Positions 45,466-54,932 of a stretch of DNA of 64,000 nucleotides are shown piece by piece. Each line of letters starts with the position of its first letter. Within the stretch, counting starts at the first letter, position 1. Below the pieces are notes generated by a model, which made no database searches, was not told where the DNA came from, and worked only from the letters and a program-made list of their open reading frames with translations. Both the position numbers and the translations under genes were made by a program. Where the stretch lies: positions 176,198 through 240,197 of the forward strand of contig CATXZD010000002.1 of assembly GCA_958403905.1 (NCBI GenBank), given 5' to 3'. The stretch is from an uncultured Ruminococcus sp. GTDB taxonomy: Bacteria > Bacillota > Clostridia > Oscillospirales > Acutalibacteraceae.

Positions 45466-45853
45466 CAATAAAATATTTGATTATATCCTGTCTTGTTACA
45501 ATACCAATAAAACTTCCTCTTGCATCGGTAACAGGAATAAAGTTTTGTTTCATTGCCCTTTGCAGCAGTTCGTCCATACTAACGTTAATCTTAACCGCAG
45601 GGTTAAAACCCGGACGAAGTAAGTCACGCACGTAATGACTTTCGAGGTCTTTAATCTTTTGGCTGTCTTTATCAATAATATTGTAAAGAAAGTCACCCTC
45701 GCTTACTGTTCCTACGTACTTTCCGTCAGCATTTATTACCGGAATTGCAGTATATCCGTGGGCGCGCATTTTTTCAAAGCCCTGTCTTAACGTGTAATTA
45801 TCATAAATATACTTTACAGTATCCTTTGGTTTAAGGAGCATTATTACATTCAT
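45446..45853 (-). CDS. CBS-domain pair protein
   Basis: A 135-aa soluble protein made of two CBS domains (about 8-60 and 75-130), the second with RGSFIGIVTRQDIIKYF. Such proteins sense adenylates or S-adenosyl ligands and switch partner proteins. Its C-terminal codons overlap the purD terminator, and the gene after it on the minus strand is upstream, a small membrane protein. No partner can be named. Confidence 0.88.
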   Translation of the reverse strand: MNVIMLLKPKDTVKYIYDNYTLRQGFEKMRAHGYTAIPVINADGKYVGTVSEGDFLYNIIDKDSQKIKDLESHYVRDLLRPGFNPAVKINVSMDELLQRAMKQNFIPVTDARGSFIGIVTRQDIIKYFIEMPHSK

Positions 45854-45869
45854 ATTTATTTTAATTCCT

Positions 45870-46313
45870 TTAATCTTTAAATACTTGTGAAGTTATGTAC
45901 AGTTCTCCGATGAGATATACAATTCCTGCTGTCAGCAGCAGTGTTTTTACCTGCAAAAGACCGCTTTGAATTACGATTAGTGCAGTAGTAATTGTCAGAA
46001 GATAAGCAATAGCCTTTGTTTCCTTTTTAAAGAAAAATATCCACAGCACGACATATAATATTGTCAGAAGAGCTGTTGAAATAAGCCAGTATGTTTCCAT
46101 AACGGGAGCTGTAAAACCCTTTTCAAGTACACCGATGTTTATTCCCATAAGAAAAACACTGCAATATTTTCCTATTCGCTCAATGTACAGCATTGCGCGG
46201 TTGTCGATTGCTTTTATATCATAACTGTGTGTTCTTGCATAAACTATGTGAGGCACTGCAAGAATGACAGCAAATAGAAGCCCGTAAACATTTACAACAT
46301 CAAAAAATCCCAT
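45870..46313 (-). CDS. Small polytopic membrane protein of unknown function
   Basis: A 147-aa protein with about four to five hydrophobic spans (about 5-24, 45-65, 72-92, 98-115, 118-140). Loops are short; one carries ARTHSYDIKAIDNRAM. It lies 17 bases upstream of the CBS gene on the same strand and could form a unit with it, as CBS domains often regulate membrane proteins. No family recognised. Confidence 0.68.
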   Translation of the reverse strand: MGFFDVVNVYGLLFAVILAVPHIVYARTHSYDIKAIDNRAMLYIERIGKYCSVFLMGINIGVLEKGFTAPVMETYWLISTALLTILYVVLWIFFFKKETKAIAYLLTITTALIVIQSGLLQVKTLLLTAGIVYLIGELYITSQVFKD

Positions 46314-46576
46314 TACATCACCCGTAAATTTTCTAAAATAATTATACCATATTGTGCCTTAGTTTACAACAATTAAAATCAGTTTATATACATTAGTTTT
46401 GATACAAGTAATAATTGACGTTTTTACAAAAATGTACGTATAGTTTACAATACTGTTGCTATTTTTTTCTTGCTTTTTTTGCAAAAACTCTGTATCATAG
46501 TAATGTTAGCTAAATATAGTATAGAAATTCTAAATCAAATGCGATTTAAAATAATTGTATTCAGGAGAAGATTTTT

Positions 46577-47689
46577 TTGAAACAAAAGAAGTTCAGGATA
46601 AGCGGAAAGCTTATTTTTAATCTGCTCGTTTTTGGCATAACTCTGTATTTATGTATTTTCTTTTTTATTTCTGAAGACGGGCTTATTGATTTGCTATCAA
46701 CCCCAAACAGCTTCAGCCTTGGCTGGATATTGATTGCATTGCTTGTTTACGACTTTAATATCATAATAGACACAATTGTCACGCTGATTTTCGTTCGGTC
46801 GAAATATAAGGATTTTCGGTTTATTGACGCGCTGAAAGTTTCATTTGTCGGAGTGTTTTTCGGTGCAATTACACCGTCAAATACCGGCGGCCAGCCAATG
46901 CAGCTTTACCTTATGTCAAAAATGAAAGTCGGTGTAGGCTTTGGTTCTGCCTGTATGACGCAGAAATTCATTGTCTATCAGATTGTCACAACGCTTTTCA
47001 GTATCTTTGCAGTAATATTCAAGTTTGAGTATTTTCAGAGTGCTTTTACAAACGTCTGGTCAACGCTATTCATTGTTTTCGGCTTTTCCGTTCAGCTTTT
47101 GGTAACGGCATTGTTCCTTATAGTGTCATTTTGTAATGGCGTAACAAACAAGCTGATTGGTATTATTTATAAAATAATGAAAAAATTCAAATTTGTTAAG
47201 AATCCCGAAAAGAAAATTGAGCGCCTTAACAACGAGGTGTCTATGTTCCATGAGGCAAACAGGATGTTATTAAAAAGTCCCAAGTTGCTTGTAAGTACAT
47301 ATCTCCTTGTTATGGTACAGGTGCTCGCAATTCTTTCAATACCTTATTTTATCTACATCTCATTCGGGATGCCCGAAATTGCCGCGGCAAACGGAATGGC
47401 AGTCCCTAATCTTTTCGATTTTGTTTGTATTCAGTCTTTTGTACTGTTTACGTCAAACCTTGTGCCTTTACCGGGTGCTTCTGGCGGTGCAGAGCTTGCA
47501 TTTACTATGTACTTCGGCCAGTTTTTCGTGTTCGGAGGGGTTAACAAGATTAAGCCTGCTATTTTATTGTGGCGATTTGTTACCTACTACGGCGCAATAA
47601 TAATTTCAGCTCCGTTCTCATATTATACAAAGGATAAAAAGGCAGAAGAAGAAAAATTAAGAGAAATCGAATTACAACAGAAAAAATAA
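46577..47689 (+). CDS. Lysylphosphatidylglycerol synthase-type membrane protein (UPF0104 flippase family)
   Basis: A 370-aa membrane protein with about eight spans, matching the transmembrane half of MprF without its aminoacyl-transferase domain. Family marks are FGAITPSNTGGQPMQLYLM (near residue 95) and LVPLPGASGGAELAF (near 295). Members are thought to flip lipids or act in envelope biogenesis. It begins at TTG 46577 behind AGGAGA and ends at a UUCG hairpin. Confidence 0.85.
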   Translation: MKQKKFRISGKLIFNLLVFGITLYLCIFFFISEDGLIDLLSTPNSFSLGWILIALLVYDFNIIIDTIVTLIFVRSKYKDFRFIDALKVSFVGVFFGAITPSNTGGQPMQLYLMSKMKVGVGFGSACMTQKFIVYQIVTTLFSIFAVIFKFEYFQSAFTNVWSTLFIVFGFSVQLLVTALFLIVSFCNGVTNKLIGIIYKIMKKFKFVKNPEKKIERLNNEVSMFHEANRMLLKSPKLLVSTYLLVMVQVLAILSIPYFIYISFGMPEIAAANGMAVPNLFDFVCIQSFVLFTSNLVPLPGASGGAELAFTMYFGQFFVFGGVNKIKPAILLWRFVTYYGAIIISAPFSYYTKDKKAEEEKLREIELQQKK

Positions 47690-47693
47690 GCTG

Positions 47694-47718
47694 CGGACGC
47701 TTCGGCGTCCGTTTTTAT
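47694..47718 (+). terminator. UUCG-capped terminator
   Basis: CGGACGC pairs with GCGTCCG across TTCG, followed by TTTTTATC. Confidence 0.87.
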
Positions 47719-47781
47719 CTTAATAGTTGCATACATTTTTATAATGGTGTAATATACTATAAAAAGCTGTGAGGTGTTGTT

Positions 47782-48900
47782 ATGCCAAATGTATTTGATT
47801 ATTTTGAATGGCGCGGAGATTTAAGCATTAAAAGCGACGGTTTCAATGATGTTGATGCACTTATTTTGTCACGTCTTTCATATTTTCCCTTTGATGATAT
47901 TGTTTCGGCTGATATAAATAAAAAAATCACGATTAAAACCGCCTGCGAAAAATTTTTTGCAACAGACAAAAATAATGATAAAATCCTTTGGGAGGGAGAT
48001 ACACGGCTTTTAAAATTCTGTGCACAGTCAGAACGTTTTAAAAATATGAAGCTTTCGGGTTATGTAAATATAGTGGAGAGGGAAAAGCAGATGCAGTTCT
48101 CGGCTGTTGTCATTGAAATCGCTGACAATTGCCATTATATTTCTTATCGGGGAACTGATAATACAGTCGTTGGTTGGCAGGAGGACTTTAATATGTACTA
48201 TATGTTTCCTCTGCCGTCACAGTTGACAGCACTTAAATATCTTGAGCAGTCGGCAAAAAGCCTGAACGGCACTTTTGTTCTCGGCGGCCATTCAAAGGGT
48301 GGAAATCTTGCAGTTTATGCATCAATTTTTTGCAATTATGAAATACAAAAAAGAATTGACGGAGTGTACAATCACGACGGACCGGGTTTTGACAGCAAAA
48401 CAATTGTCCAAAACGGCTATAAGCAGATGATAAGTAAAATCCATACCTATGTTCCTCAATCGTCAATTTTTGGAATGATGTTTGAGCACGCTGAAGAATA
48501 TACAATTGTAAAAAGCAACCAAAAGGGCTTTTTACAGCACGATATTTATTCATGGGAAATAAAATGCAATCACTTTGAAACGCTTAGCACGATGTCAAAT
48601 ACAAGCGTGTTTTTCGATCATACATTAACTGACCTTGTTTCCGATATGGATGAACAGCAGAGGAAAACTTTAATTGAAGGAATATTCTCAATTCTTGAAA
48701 GCACCGAAAACAAAACATTTAACGAAATAGCCGAAAACTGGAAGTCAAACTCGGGCATAATTTTTAAGTCGCTGAAAGATATGGACGGCAAAACAAGATC
48801 GCTTATTATTTCAACATTATTCAACCTTATTAAGTGCGCAAAAAACAATTTTGCCGACATAAATCCTCTGCGAAAAGAAAACAGAAAGCATAAGAAGTAA
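47782..48900 (+). CDS. DUF2974 (Mbeg1-like) alpha/beta hydrolase
   Basis: A 372-aa protein of the Mbeg1-like DUF2974 family. The serine hydrolase elbow GGHSKGGNLAVYAS is near residue 173, and the lipase-like YISYRGTDNTVVGWQEDFNM precedes it. The His and Asp partners are probably further on but I cannot fix them. Substrate unknown. Ribosome site TGAGGTG. Confidence 0.82.
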   Translation: MPNVFDYFEWRGDLSIKSDGFNDVDALILSRLSYFPFDDIVSADINKKITIKTACEKFFATDKNNDKILWEGDTRLLKFCAQSERFKNMKLSGYVNIVEREKQMQFSAVVIEIADNCHYISYRGTDNTVVGWQEDFNMYYMFPLPSQLTALKYLEQSAKSLNGTFVLGGHSKGGNLAVYASIFCNYEIQKRIDGVYNHDGPGFDSKTIVQNGYKQMISKIHTYVPQSSIFGMMFEHAEEYTIVKSNQKGFLQHDIYSWEIKCNHFETLSTMSNTSVFFDHTLTDLVSDMDEQQRKTLIEGIFSILESTENKTFNEIAENWKSNSGIIFKSLKDMDGKTRSLIISTLFNLIKCAKNNFADINPLRKENRKHKK

Positions 48901-48925
48901 ATATCTATTATAAAAACACGTTTTC

Positions 48926-48954
48926 TTGACAATGTGTGACGCTTAATTTATAAT
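48926..48954 (+). promoter_or_regulatory. Consensus promoter of ppa
   Basis: TTGACA (48926-48931) and TATAAT (48949-48954) with 17-base spacing, 55 bases before the pyrophosphatase start. Confidence 0.88.
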
Positions 48955-49008
48955 AAAAACAATGGGTATTATATAAAATAATTGAAACTTAGAAGGGTGC
49001 GATAAATT

Positions 49009-49545
49009 ATGAATATTTGGCACGATATTTCTCCCAAGAGAATCACAACAGAAAAGTTTTACGCTGTAATAGAAATTTCAAAGGGTGGCAAGAATAAATA
49101 TGAGCTAGACAAGGAAACGGGACTTTTAAAGCTCGACAGAGTACTTTTTACCTCTACTCACTATCCTGCAAACTACGGCTTTATTCCCAGAACTTTTGCA
49201 GAGGACGGCGACCCGCTCGACGTTTTGGTACTTTGCAGTGAAACTATTCAGCCTATGACGCTTGTTGAGTGCAAGCCTATTGGCGTACTGAATATGATTG
49301 ATAACAACAGTTGTGATGAAAAGATTATTGCTGTTCCGGTTAATGACCCGAACTACAACTGCTATAACGACATCAAAGAACTTCCCAAGCATTATTTTGA
49401 GGAAATTCAACACTTTTTCCAGGTTTACAAGTCACTCGAAGCAGGCAAAACAACTTCAGTTACTGAAACCAACGGAGCTAAAAAAGCAAAAGAAATTATT
49501 AAAAAGTCAATTGACAGCTACATAAAGGATTTCCAGCTTGCATAA
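49009..49545 (+). CDS. ppa: Inorganic diphosphatase, family I
   Basis: Hydrolyses pyrophosphate to drive biosynthesis. The 178-aa protein has the metal-binding core EDGDPLDVLVL (residues about 64-74) and the NYGFIPRT segment, both hallmarks of family I. Monocistronic, with a perfect promoter and a strong hairpin after it. Confidence 0.94.
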   Translation: MNIWHDISPKRITTEKFYAVIEISKGGKNKYELDKETGLLKLDRVLFTSTHYPANYGFIPRTFAEDGDPLDVLVLCSETIQPMTLVECKPIGVLNMIDNNSCDEKIIAVPVNDPNYNCYNDIKELPKHYFEEIQHFFQVYKSLEAGKTTSVTETNGAKKAKEIIKKSIDSYIKDFQLA

Positions 49546-49563
49546 AACATACATTATCAAACA

Positions 49564-49595
49564 AAAAAGCTTTATCAATTCCGATAAAGCTTTTT
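49564..49595. terminator. Bidirectional terminator after ppa
   Basis: AAAAAGCTTTATC pairs perfectly with GATAAAGCTTTTT around six bases, giving an A-stem-T structure that works on either strand between convergent genes. Confidence 0.87.
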
Positions 49596-49611
49596 AAACA
49601 TCACATTATAT

Positions 49612-49818
49612 TCATATTTTAAAATCATCAGCGCTGTATTTTTTCGTGAAAGTCGAAACTTTCGGAACTCGCATAAGCGGATCATACTTAAATGCTCTGC
49701 ATTTGCCGTTTTGAATACGCCTGCCTTTTTTGCAGTAAGCCATTTCATTCTCTATGACGGCATATTCGCAGTATGAACAGTCAATTTTGATGTTCTGACC
49801 AAATAACTTTTTCTTCAT
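49612..49818 (-). CDS. Small Cys4 protein, possible zinc ribbon
   Basis: A 68-aa basic protein with C14, C17 (CSYCEYA) and two further cysteines (YCKKGR and GKCRAF), spaced like a zinc-binding ribbon, then YDPLMRVPK. It begins MKKKLFGQNIKIDC. I recognise it as a conserved small protein type of Clostridia without known role. It is convergent with ppa and divergent from pgeF. Confidence 0.65.
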   Translation of the reverse strand: MKKKLFGQNIKIDCSYCEYAVIENEMAYCKKGRRIQNGKCRAFKYDPLMRVPKVSTFTKKYSADDFKI

Positions 49819-50000
49819 TATAATCCCCCGTGTTGTTTTACATTATAGAAATAGCTCCGAAATAGTCGGGATAATAGTTTTTATAAATACTAATCTGTTT
49901 GTTTTAAATAAGTGTCACAGCACTTTGCTATTTTATTATAGCATTAACTTACATACGTTTCAAGGGTTATATTTTTTATTTAATTTCGGAGGCGAAATTT

Positions 50001-50831
50001 ATGAATTTTAAATCAAAAACAATGACGCTAAAAAATACTGATACAGTACCGTATTTGGTATATAATTCATTATCAGAAATAAATTTTATAAATCATGCAT
50101 TTTCAACTCGTCTTGGCGGAGTTTCAGAGGGCGAGTTTACTTCAATGAATATGGCGTTTAACAGGGGAGATAACTGTGATAACGTAACCGAGAATTACAA
50201 GCGCATTTGTAAAAGCGCCGGTTTTGATTTTGACTCTCTGACAGCTTCTGCTCAGGATCACAATACATTTGTTCGTGCAGTAACTTCCGAAAACAAAGGC
50301 ACGGGAATTTACAAGCCTCGTGATTTGCAGAGTGTTGACGCACTTATTACAAATGAAAAGGGTGTAACGCTCGTTACGTACTACGCAGACTGCACACCTC
50401 TGTTTTTTGTTGACACAAAGCAAAAGGCAATCGGTCTTGCGCATGCCGGCTGGAGGGGAACAGTAGGCAGAATAGGTGAGAAAGTAGTAAGTAAGATGAC
50501 AGAAATGTACGGAACAAATCCCGCCGATATTGTTGCCGCAATAGGTCCTGCAATTTCCGTTTGCTGTTACGAGGTAGATAAACCCTGCGCAGATAATTTT
50601 TACGCACTAAAAGACCTTGACAGCAACAGCTTCGTTTTTCCGAAAGAAAACGGAAAGTATATGATAGATTTGCTTGAAACCAACAGACAGATCCTTGTTG
50701 CCGCAGGGGTAAAGAACGAGAATATTACAATCAGCGATGTATGCACCAACTGCAACAGCGAGCTTTTGTGGAGTCATCGTGCAACTAAAGGCAAACGAGG
50801 CACAATGAGCGCATTTATGTGCATAGTTTGA
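50001..50831 (+). CDS. pgeF: Peptidoglycan editing factor PgeF (YfiH/laccase-domain family)
   Basis: A 276-aa protein with the copper/zinc-site motifs of the family: AFSTRLGGVSEG, ADCTPLFF, GLAHAGWRGTVGRI, and CTNCNSELLWSHR. Members correct mis-incorporated residues in peptidoglycan precursors or act on purine nucleosides; both activities are reported for the family. Ribosome site CGGAGG at 49987-49992. Confidence 0.88.
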   Translation: MNFKSKTMTLKNTDTVPYLVYNSLSEINFINHAFSTRLGGVSEGEFTSMNMAFNRGDNCDNVTENYKRICKSAGFDFDSLTASAQDHNTFVRAVTSENKGTGIYKPRDLQSVDALITNEKGVTLVTYYADCTPLFFVDTKQKAIGLAHAGWRGTVGRIGEKVVSKMTEMYGTNPADIVAAIGPAISVCCYEVDKPCADNFYALKDLDSNSFVFPKENGKYMIDLLETNRQILVAAGVKNENITISDVCTNCNSELLWSHRATKGKRGTMSAFMCIV

Positions 50832-50844
50832 TTAAAGGTGTAAA

Positions 50845-51150
50845 ATGTCAAAACGGAGAATATTAAAAACAAAACCCTCGTGGAGCAAAAACAATAAAAT
50901 CCTATTGGCGATGCTCATTATTCAGATTGTCCTTTTCTTTATAGTAGTCTTGTTCAGTACATTTTTTAGTTTTGTTCTAAAAATAATTTTATCTGCGCTT
51001 TTAGTATCAGACAGCATATCCGTTATTTTATTCACTTTTAAAACTTATGACAGAAATTCATTTGACGATAAGTTTTGTGGAGTCAGATTAGAAATTTTTA
51101 TTTTCACTCTTGTAGCACTTTTTGTTTCGGTTGCAATCTTTTATTGGTAA
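50845..51150 (+). CDS. Small membrane protein
   Basis: A 101-aa protein with a basic N-terminus and three hydrophobic stretches (about 18-38, 40-64 and 82-100). It follows pgeF by 13 bases with an AAAGGTG ribosome site, so it is likely cotranscribed. No family recognised. Confidence 0.6.
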   Translation: MSKRRILKTKPSWSKNNKILLAMLIIQIVLFFIVVLFSTFFSFVLKIILSALLVSDSISVILFTFKTYDRNSFDDKFCGVRLEIFIFTLVALFVSVAIFYW

Positions 51151-51170
51151 TTTAAATATAAACTAAAAAT

Positions 51171-51212
51171 GGGATATACTTGAATTTTTGTTTCAAGTAT
51201 ATCCCTGTTATT
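51171..51212. terminator. Bidirectional terminator between the pgeF unit and the ABC exporter operon
   Basis: A perfect 14-bp stem (51171-51184 with 51192-51205) with T-rich flanks between convergent transcription units. Confidence 0.83.
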
Positions 51213-51223
51213 ATCTTACAATC

Positions 51224-53170
51224 TTATGCTGTTTTGCCTGTATAGAGCTGATAGTATTTGCCTTTCTGCTCAATAAGCTGGTCGTGTGTGCCGCGCTCAA
51301 TGATTCGTCCGTGTTCAAGCACCATAATACAATCAGAGTTTTTAACAGTAGAAAGCCTGTGGGCAATAACAAATGTTGTTCTGCCCTTCATAAGCTTATC
51401 CATACTGTCCTGAACCATTTTTTCTGTTCTCGTATCAATAGAGCTTGTAGCTTCGTCAAGAATCAGCGCAGGCGGGTCTGCAACAGCCGCTCTTGCAATA
51501 GCAAGCATCTGTCTTTGTCCTTGACTTAGGTTTCCTCCGTCGCCCTTTAATACGGTATTATACCCGTCGGGAAGTTTGCGTATAAATGAATCAGCGTTAG
51601 CTAACTTTGCGGCGGCAATAACTTCTTCGTCTGTGGCGTCCAGCCTGCCGTAACGGATATTTTCCATTACTGTATCGGTAAACAGATGAGTGTCTTGCAA
51701 AACAATACCAAGCGAACGTCTTAAATCAGACTTTTTGATTTTATTGATGTTAATTCCGTCATATCTTATTTTTCCGTCCTGAATATCATAAAAACGGTTA
51801 ATCAGGTTAGTAATTGTAGTTTTGCCTGCGCCCGTAGAACCGACAAACGCAATTTTTTCACCGGGATCGGCATAAAGGTCAATGTTGTGGAGCACAATCT
51901 TTTCGTCATTGTAACCGAAATCAACGTCATCCATAACCAGTGCGCCCTGAAGCTCTCTGTACTCAACTTCGCCGGTTGCCTGATGAACATGCTTCCAAGC
52001 CCAAAGACTTGTGCGTTCTTTGGTTTCAGTAAGCTTGCCGTTTTCTTTTTTAACGTTTACAAGCATTACATAACCGTTGTCTTCTTCGCTCTTTTCATCA
52101 AGGAGTTTGAAGATACGTTCGGCACCCGCAAGCGCCATAACAATGCTGTTAAACTGCTGGCTCACCTGATTAATAGGCTGGCTGAAATTTTTGTTGAAGG
52201 TCAAAAAGCTCACAAGCTTTCCAAGCGTCAGTCCCAAAACAGGCGTACTCGCCGGTAATAATGTAGCAAGCATACCACCGACAATTGCGCAGAGAACATA
52301 ACTGATATTACTTATTTGCGCGTTAATCGGCATAATAATATTTGCAAACTTGTTTGCATTATATGCGCTGTCAAACAGCTTGTCGTTAAGCTCTTTAAAT
52401 TCCTCAATGCTCTTTTCCTCGTGGTTAAATACCTTAACAACCTTCTGACCCTTCATCATTTCTTCAATATAGCCGTTCGTTTTACCGAGATTAGTTTGCT
52501 GTGCGAGAAAGTATTTTCCGCTTTTTCCGGCGAGATTCTTTACTACCAAGAGAATAACACCCACCATCAACAGCGTAAGCAGAGTAAGGGGAATACTAAG
52601 TGCTATCATACTTATAAACACAGAAACAATAGTAATTACGCTTGAAAAAATCTGCACAAGGCTTTGGCTTATCATCTGGCGCAAAGTATCGACATCGTTT
52701 GTGTAAACGCTCATTATGTCACCGTGCTTGTGGGTATCAAAATATTTTATTGGCAGGCTTTCCATATGGGAGAATATGTCGCATCTTATGTCACGCATTG
52801 TTCCCTGAGAAACGTATACCATAATTTTTGAATAGGCATAAGTTGCGGCTGCTCCGAGCAGATAGAAAACAGCAACTTTTGAAATAGCCATAAGCAGCGG
52901 AGTAAAATTAGGATTTGGCTGACCTATCAAAGGATTGATGTAATCGTCAATAAGAGTCTGGATAAACAGCGTTCCCTGAACATTGGCGAAAACGCTCAGC
53001 AGAATGAATAAGAATACAAAAATCATATGAAATTTGTACTTTTTCATAATTATTCCAATCAGTCTTTTCAGCGTTTTCATCGGATTTTGAACCTTTACGC
53101 CTGCGGCAGCGTTGCGTTTATTAGCGGGTGATTTCGGTCCTCTCATATTACAACTCTCCTTTCTTGTCAA
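51224..53170 (-). CDS. ABC exporter half-transporter, second subunit
   Basis: A 648-aa membrane-plus-ATPase half transporter. The membrane domain covers about 40-360; an unusual charged insert (about 395-425, with KERTSLWAWKHVHQATGEVE) precedes the ATPase domain. Walker A GSTGAGKTT, signature LSQGQ (the usual form is LSGGQ) and Walker B ALILDEATSS with a catalytic Glu are present. Together with the gene upstream it forms a heterodimer with one weak and one full ATP site, like TM287/288. Overlaps the partner gene by 23 bases. Confidence 0.9.
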   Translation of the reverse strand: MTRKESCNMRGPKSPANKRNAAAGVKVQNPMKTLKRLIGIIMKKYKFHMIFVFLFILLSVFANVQGTLFIQTLIDDYINPLIGQPNPNFTPLLMAISKVAVFYLLGAAATYAYSKIMVYVSQGTMRDIRCDIFSHMESLPIKYFDTHKHGDIMSVYTNDVDTLRQMISQSLVQIFSSVITIVSVFISMIALSIPLTLLTLLMVGVILLVVKNLAGKSGKYFLAQQTNLGKTNGYIEEMMKGQKVVKVFNHEEKSIEEFKELNDKLFDSAYNANKFANIIMPINAQISNISYVLCAIVGGMLATLLPASTPVLGLTLGKLVSFLTFNKNFSQPINQVSQQFNSIVMALAGAERIFKLLDEKSEEDNGYVMLVNVKKENGKLTETKERTSLWAWKHVHQATGEVEYRELQGALVMDDVDFGYNDEKIVLHNIDLYADPGEKIAFVGSTGAGKTTITNLINRFYDIQDGKIRYDGININKIKKSDLRRSLGIVLQDTHLFTDTVMENIRYGRLDATDEEVIAAAKLANADSFIRKLPDGYNTVLKGDGGNLSQGQRQMLAIARAAVADPPALILDEATSSIDTRTEKMVQDSMDKLMKGRTTFVIAHRLSTVKNSDCIMVLEHGRIIERGTHDQLIEQKGKYYQLYTGKTA

Positions 53171-54896
53171 AGTCGCCGCTTCCGCCCGTTTGTGCGGAAA
53201 AGATTTCGCTGTAAATAGGACTTGTGTTTATAAGCTCCTCGTGAGTTCCCATTGCGCTTATCTCGCCGTCATCCATAACTATGATTTTATCGGCGCTTTC
53301 CACACTTGAAATTCTTTGAGAAATAATAATCTTTGTTGTGTCGGGAATTTCGTCACGAAAAGCTTTTCTGATTTTTGCGTCGGTTGCAGTGTCAACGGCG
53401 CTTGTTGAGTCGTCAAGAATAAGAATTTTAGGCTTTTTAAGCAATGCTCTTGCAATGCAAAGTCTTTGTTTCTGTCCTCCCGAAACATTTGTACCTCCCT
53501 GCTCAATATAGGTGTTGTACTTGTCGGGGAAGGACTGAATAAAGTCGTCTGCACAGGCAAGCTTGCAGGCGTTTATGCATTCCTCTTTGGTCGCATTTTC
53601 GTTGCCCCAGCGCAGATTGTCAAGAATAGTACCGCTGAACAGTACGTTTGATTGCAGTACAACCGACACTTCATCGCGAAGCGTTTCAAGGTCATATGAG
53701 CGAACATCTTTTCCTCCGACCTTAACAGCACCGCCGGTAACGTCATACAGTCTGCCGATAAGGTTTACAAGGCTCGTTTTTGAGCTTCCCGTACCGCCGA
53801 TAATTCCGATTGTGTCACCTGATTTGATAGATACATTAATGTTATTGAGTATCGGCTTTTCACTTTTAGTATTGTAACTGAATGATACGTTTTCAAAATC
53901 AATACTTCCGTTTTCCACATTGTAGTCGGGATTTTCAGGATTAGCAAGCGTTGATTTTTCGTTTAGCACCTCTGAAATACGTTTTGCGCTTGCAAGGCTC
54001 ATTGTAATCATAACAAAAACCATAGCCACCATAAGAAGACTAATAAGAATATTCATACAATACGTCAGCATACTTGTAAGTTCACCTGTTGTAAGTTCAC
54101 TGCCGACAATCATATTTGCACCAAACCAGCTTATTGATATAATGCAGGCATAAACCGTAAGCATCATAATAGGTGAAACTGTAACCATTGCGTTTTCAGC
54201 CTTAACGAAAAGCCTGTAAAGATTATTTACTGCTTTGTTAAATTTTTTAACCTCGTGTTCTTCTCTTACAAAGGATTTCACAACCCTGATAGCCGTCACG
54301 TTTTCCTGTACGCTCGCATTGAGTTCATCGTATTTTTCAAAGACCTGATTAAAATATTTATATGTGAATTTAAGCAGGAATCCAAGAACGACAGCAAGAA
54401 ATATAATTGCAATCAGATAAATGCGTGCAAGTCTTGCATTGATAATTAAAGTCATTGTCATTGCAATAATCAGGCTGAAAGGCGCTCTGAAGCACATTCT
54501 CAGAATCATTTGATAAGCATTTTGAATGTTTGTAACGTCGGTTGTAAGTCTTGTAACAAGACCCGCTGTTGAGAATTTATCAATGTTTGCAAATGAATAT
54601 GACTGAATGTTTTCAAACATAGCCATACGCAGATTTCTTGCAAATCCTGCCGATGCTTTGGCGCCGTAAATGCCTCCCATAACGCCTCCGAAAAGTCCGA
54701 TGAGCGCACAGGCAACCATCAACAAACCTGTTGTAATTATGTGCTGCATATCGCCTTTGTTGATTCCGTCGTCAATCATTGAAGACATAATCAGCGGAAT
54801 AAGCATTTCCGCTACAACCTCAAGAATCATAAACAAAGGCGTGAGCAGAGATTCCTTAACAAAGCCCTTAATATGCTTAGCCAGAGTTTTTATCAT
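53148..54896 (-). CDS. ABC exporter half-transporter, first subunit with a degenerate ATP site
   Basis: A 582-aa half transporter. The six-span membrane domain covers about 15-300. Walker A is GGTGSSKTS, the signature is the normal VSGGQ, and Walker B is ILILDDSTSAVDT, where Asp replaces the catalytic Glu. Such a change marks the non-hydrolysing site of heterodimeric exporters. The gene lies between marR and the second subunit. Multidrug or metabolite export is likely, but the substrate is unknown. Confidence 0.9.
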   Translation of the reverse strand: MIKTLAKHIKGFVKESLLTPLFMILEVVAEMLIPLIMSSMIDDGINKGDMQHIITTGLLMVACALIGLFGGVMGGIYGAKASAGFARNLRMAMFENIQSYSFANIDKFSTAGLVTRLTTDVTNIQNAYQMILRMCFRAPFSLIIAMTMTLIINARLARIYLIAIIFLAVVLGFLLKFTYKYFNQVFEKYDELNASVQENVTAIRVVKSFVREEHEVKKFNKAVNNLYRLFVKAENAMVTVSPIMMLTVYACIISISWFGANMIVGSELTTGELTSMLTYCMNILISLLMVAMVFVMITMSLASAKRISEVLNEKSTLANPENPDYNVENGSIDFENVSFSYNTKSEKPILNNINVSIKSGDTIGIIGGTGSSKTSLVNLIGRLYDVTGGAVKVGGKDVRSYDLETLRDEVSVVLQSNVLFSGTILDNLRWGNENATKEECINACKLACADDFIQSFPDKYNTYIEQGGTNVSGGQKQRLCIARALLKKPKILILDDSTSAVDTATDAKIRKAFRDEIPDTTKIIISQRISSVESADKIIVMDDGEISAMGTHEELINTSPIYSEIFSAQTGGSGDFDKKGEL

Positions 54897-54932
54897 ATAA
54901 TATATACTCCTTCCTGTAAAAATGATATAAAG

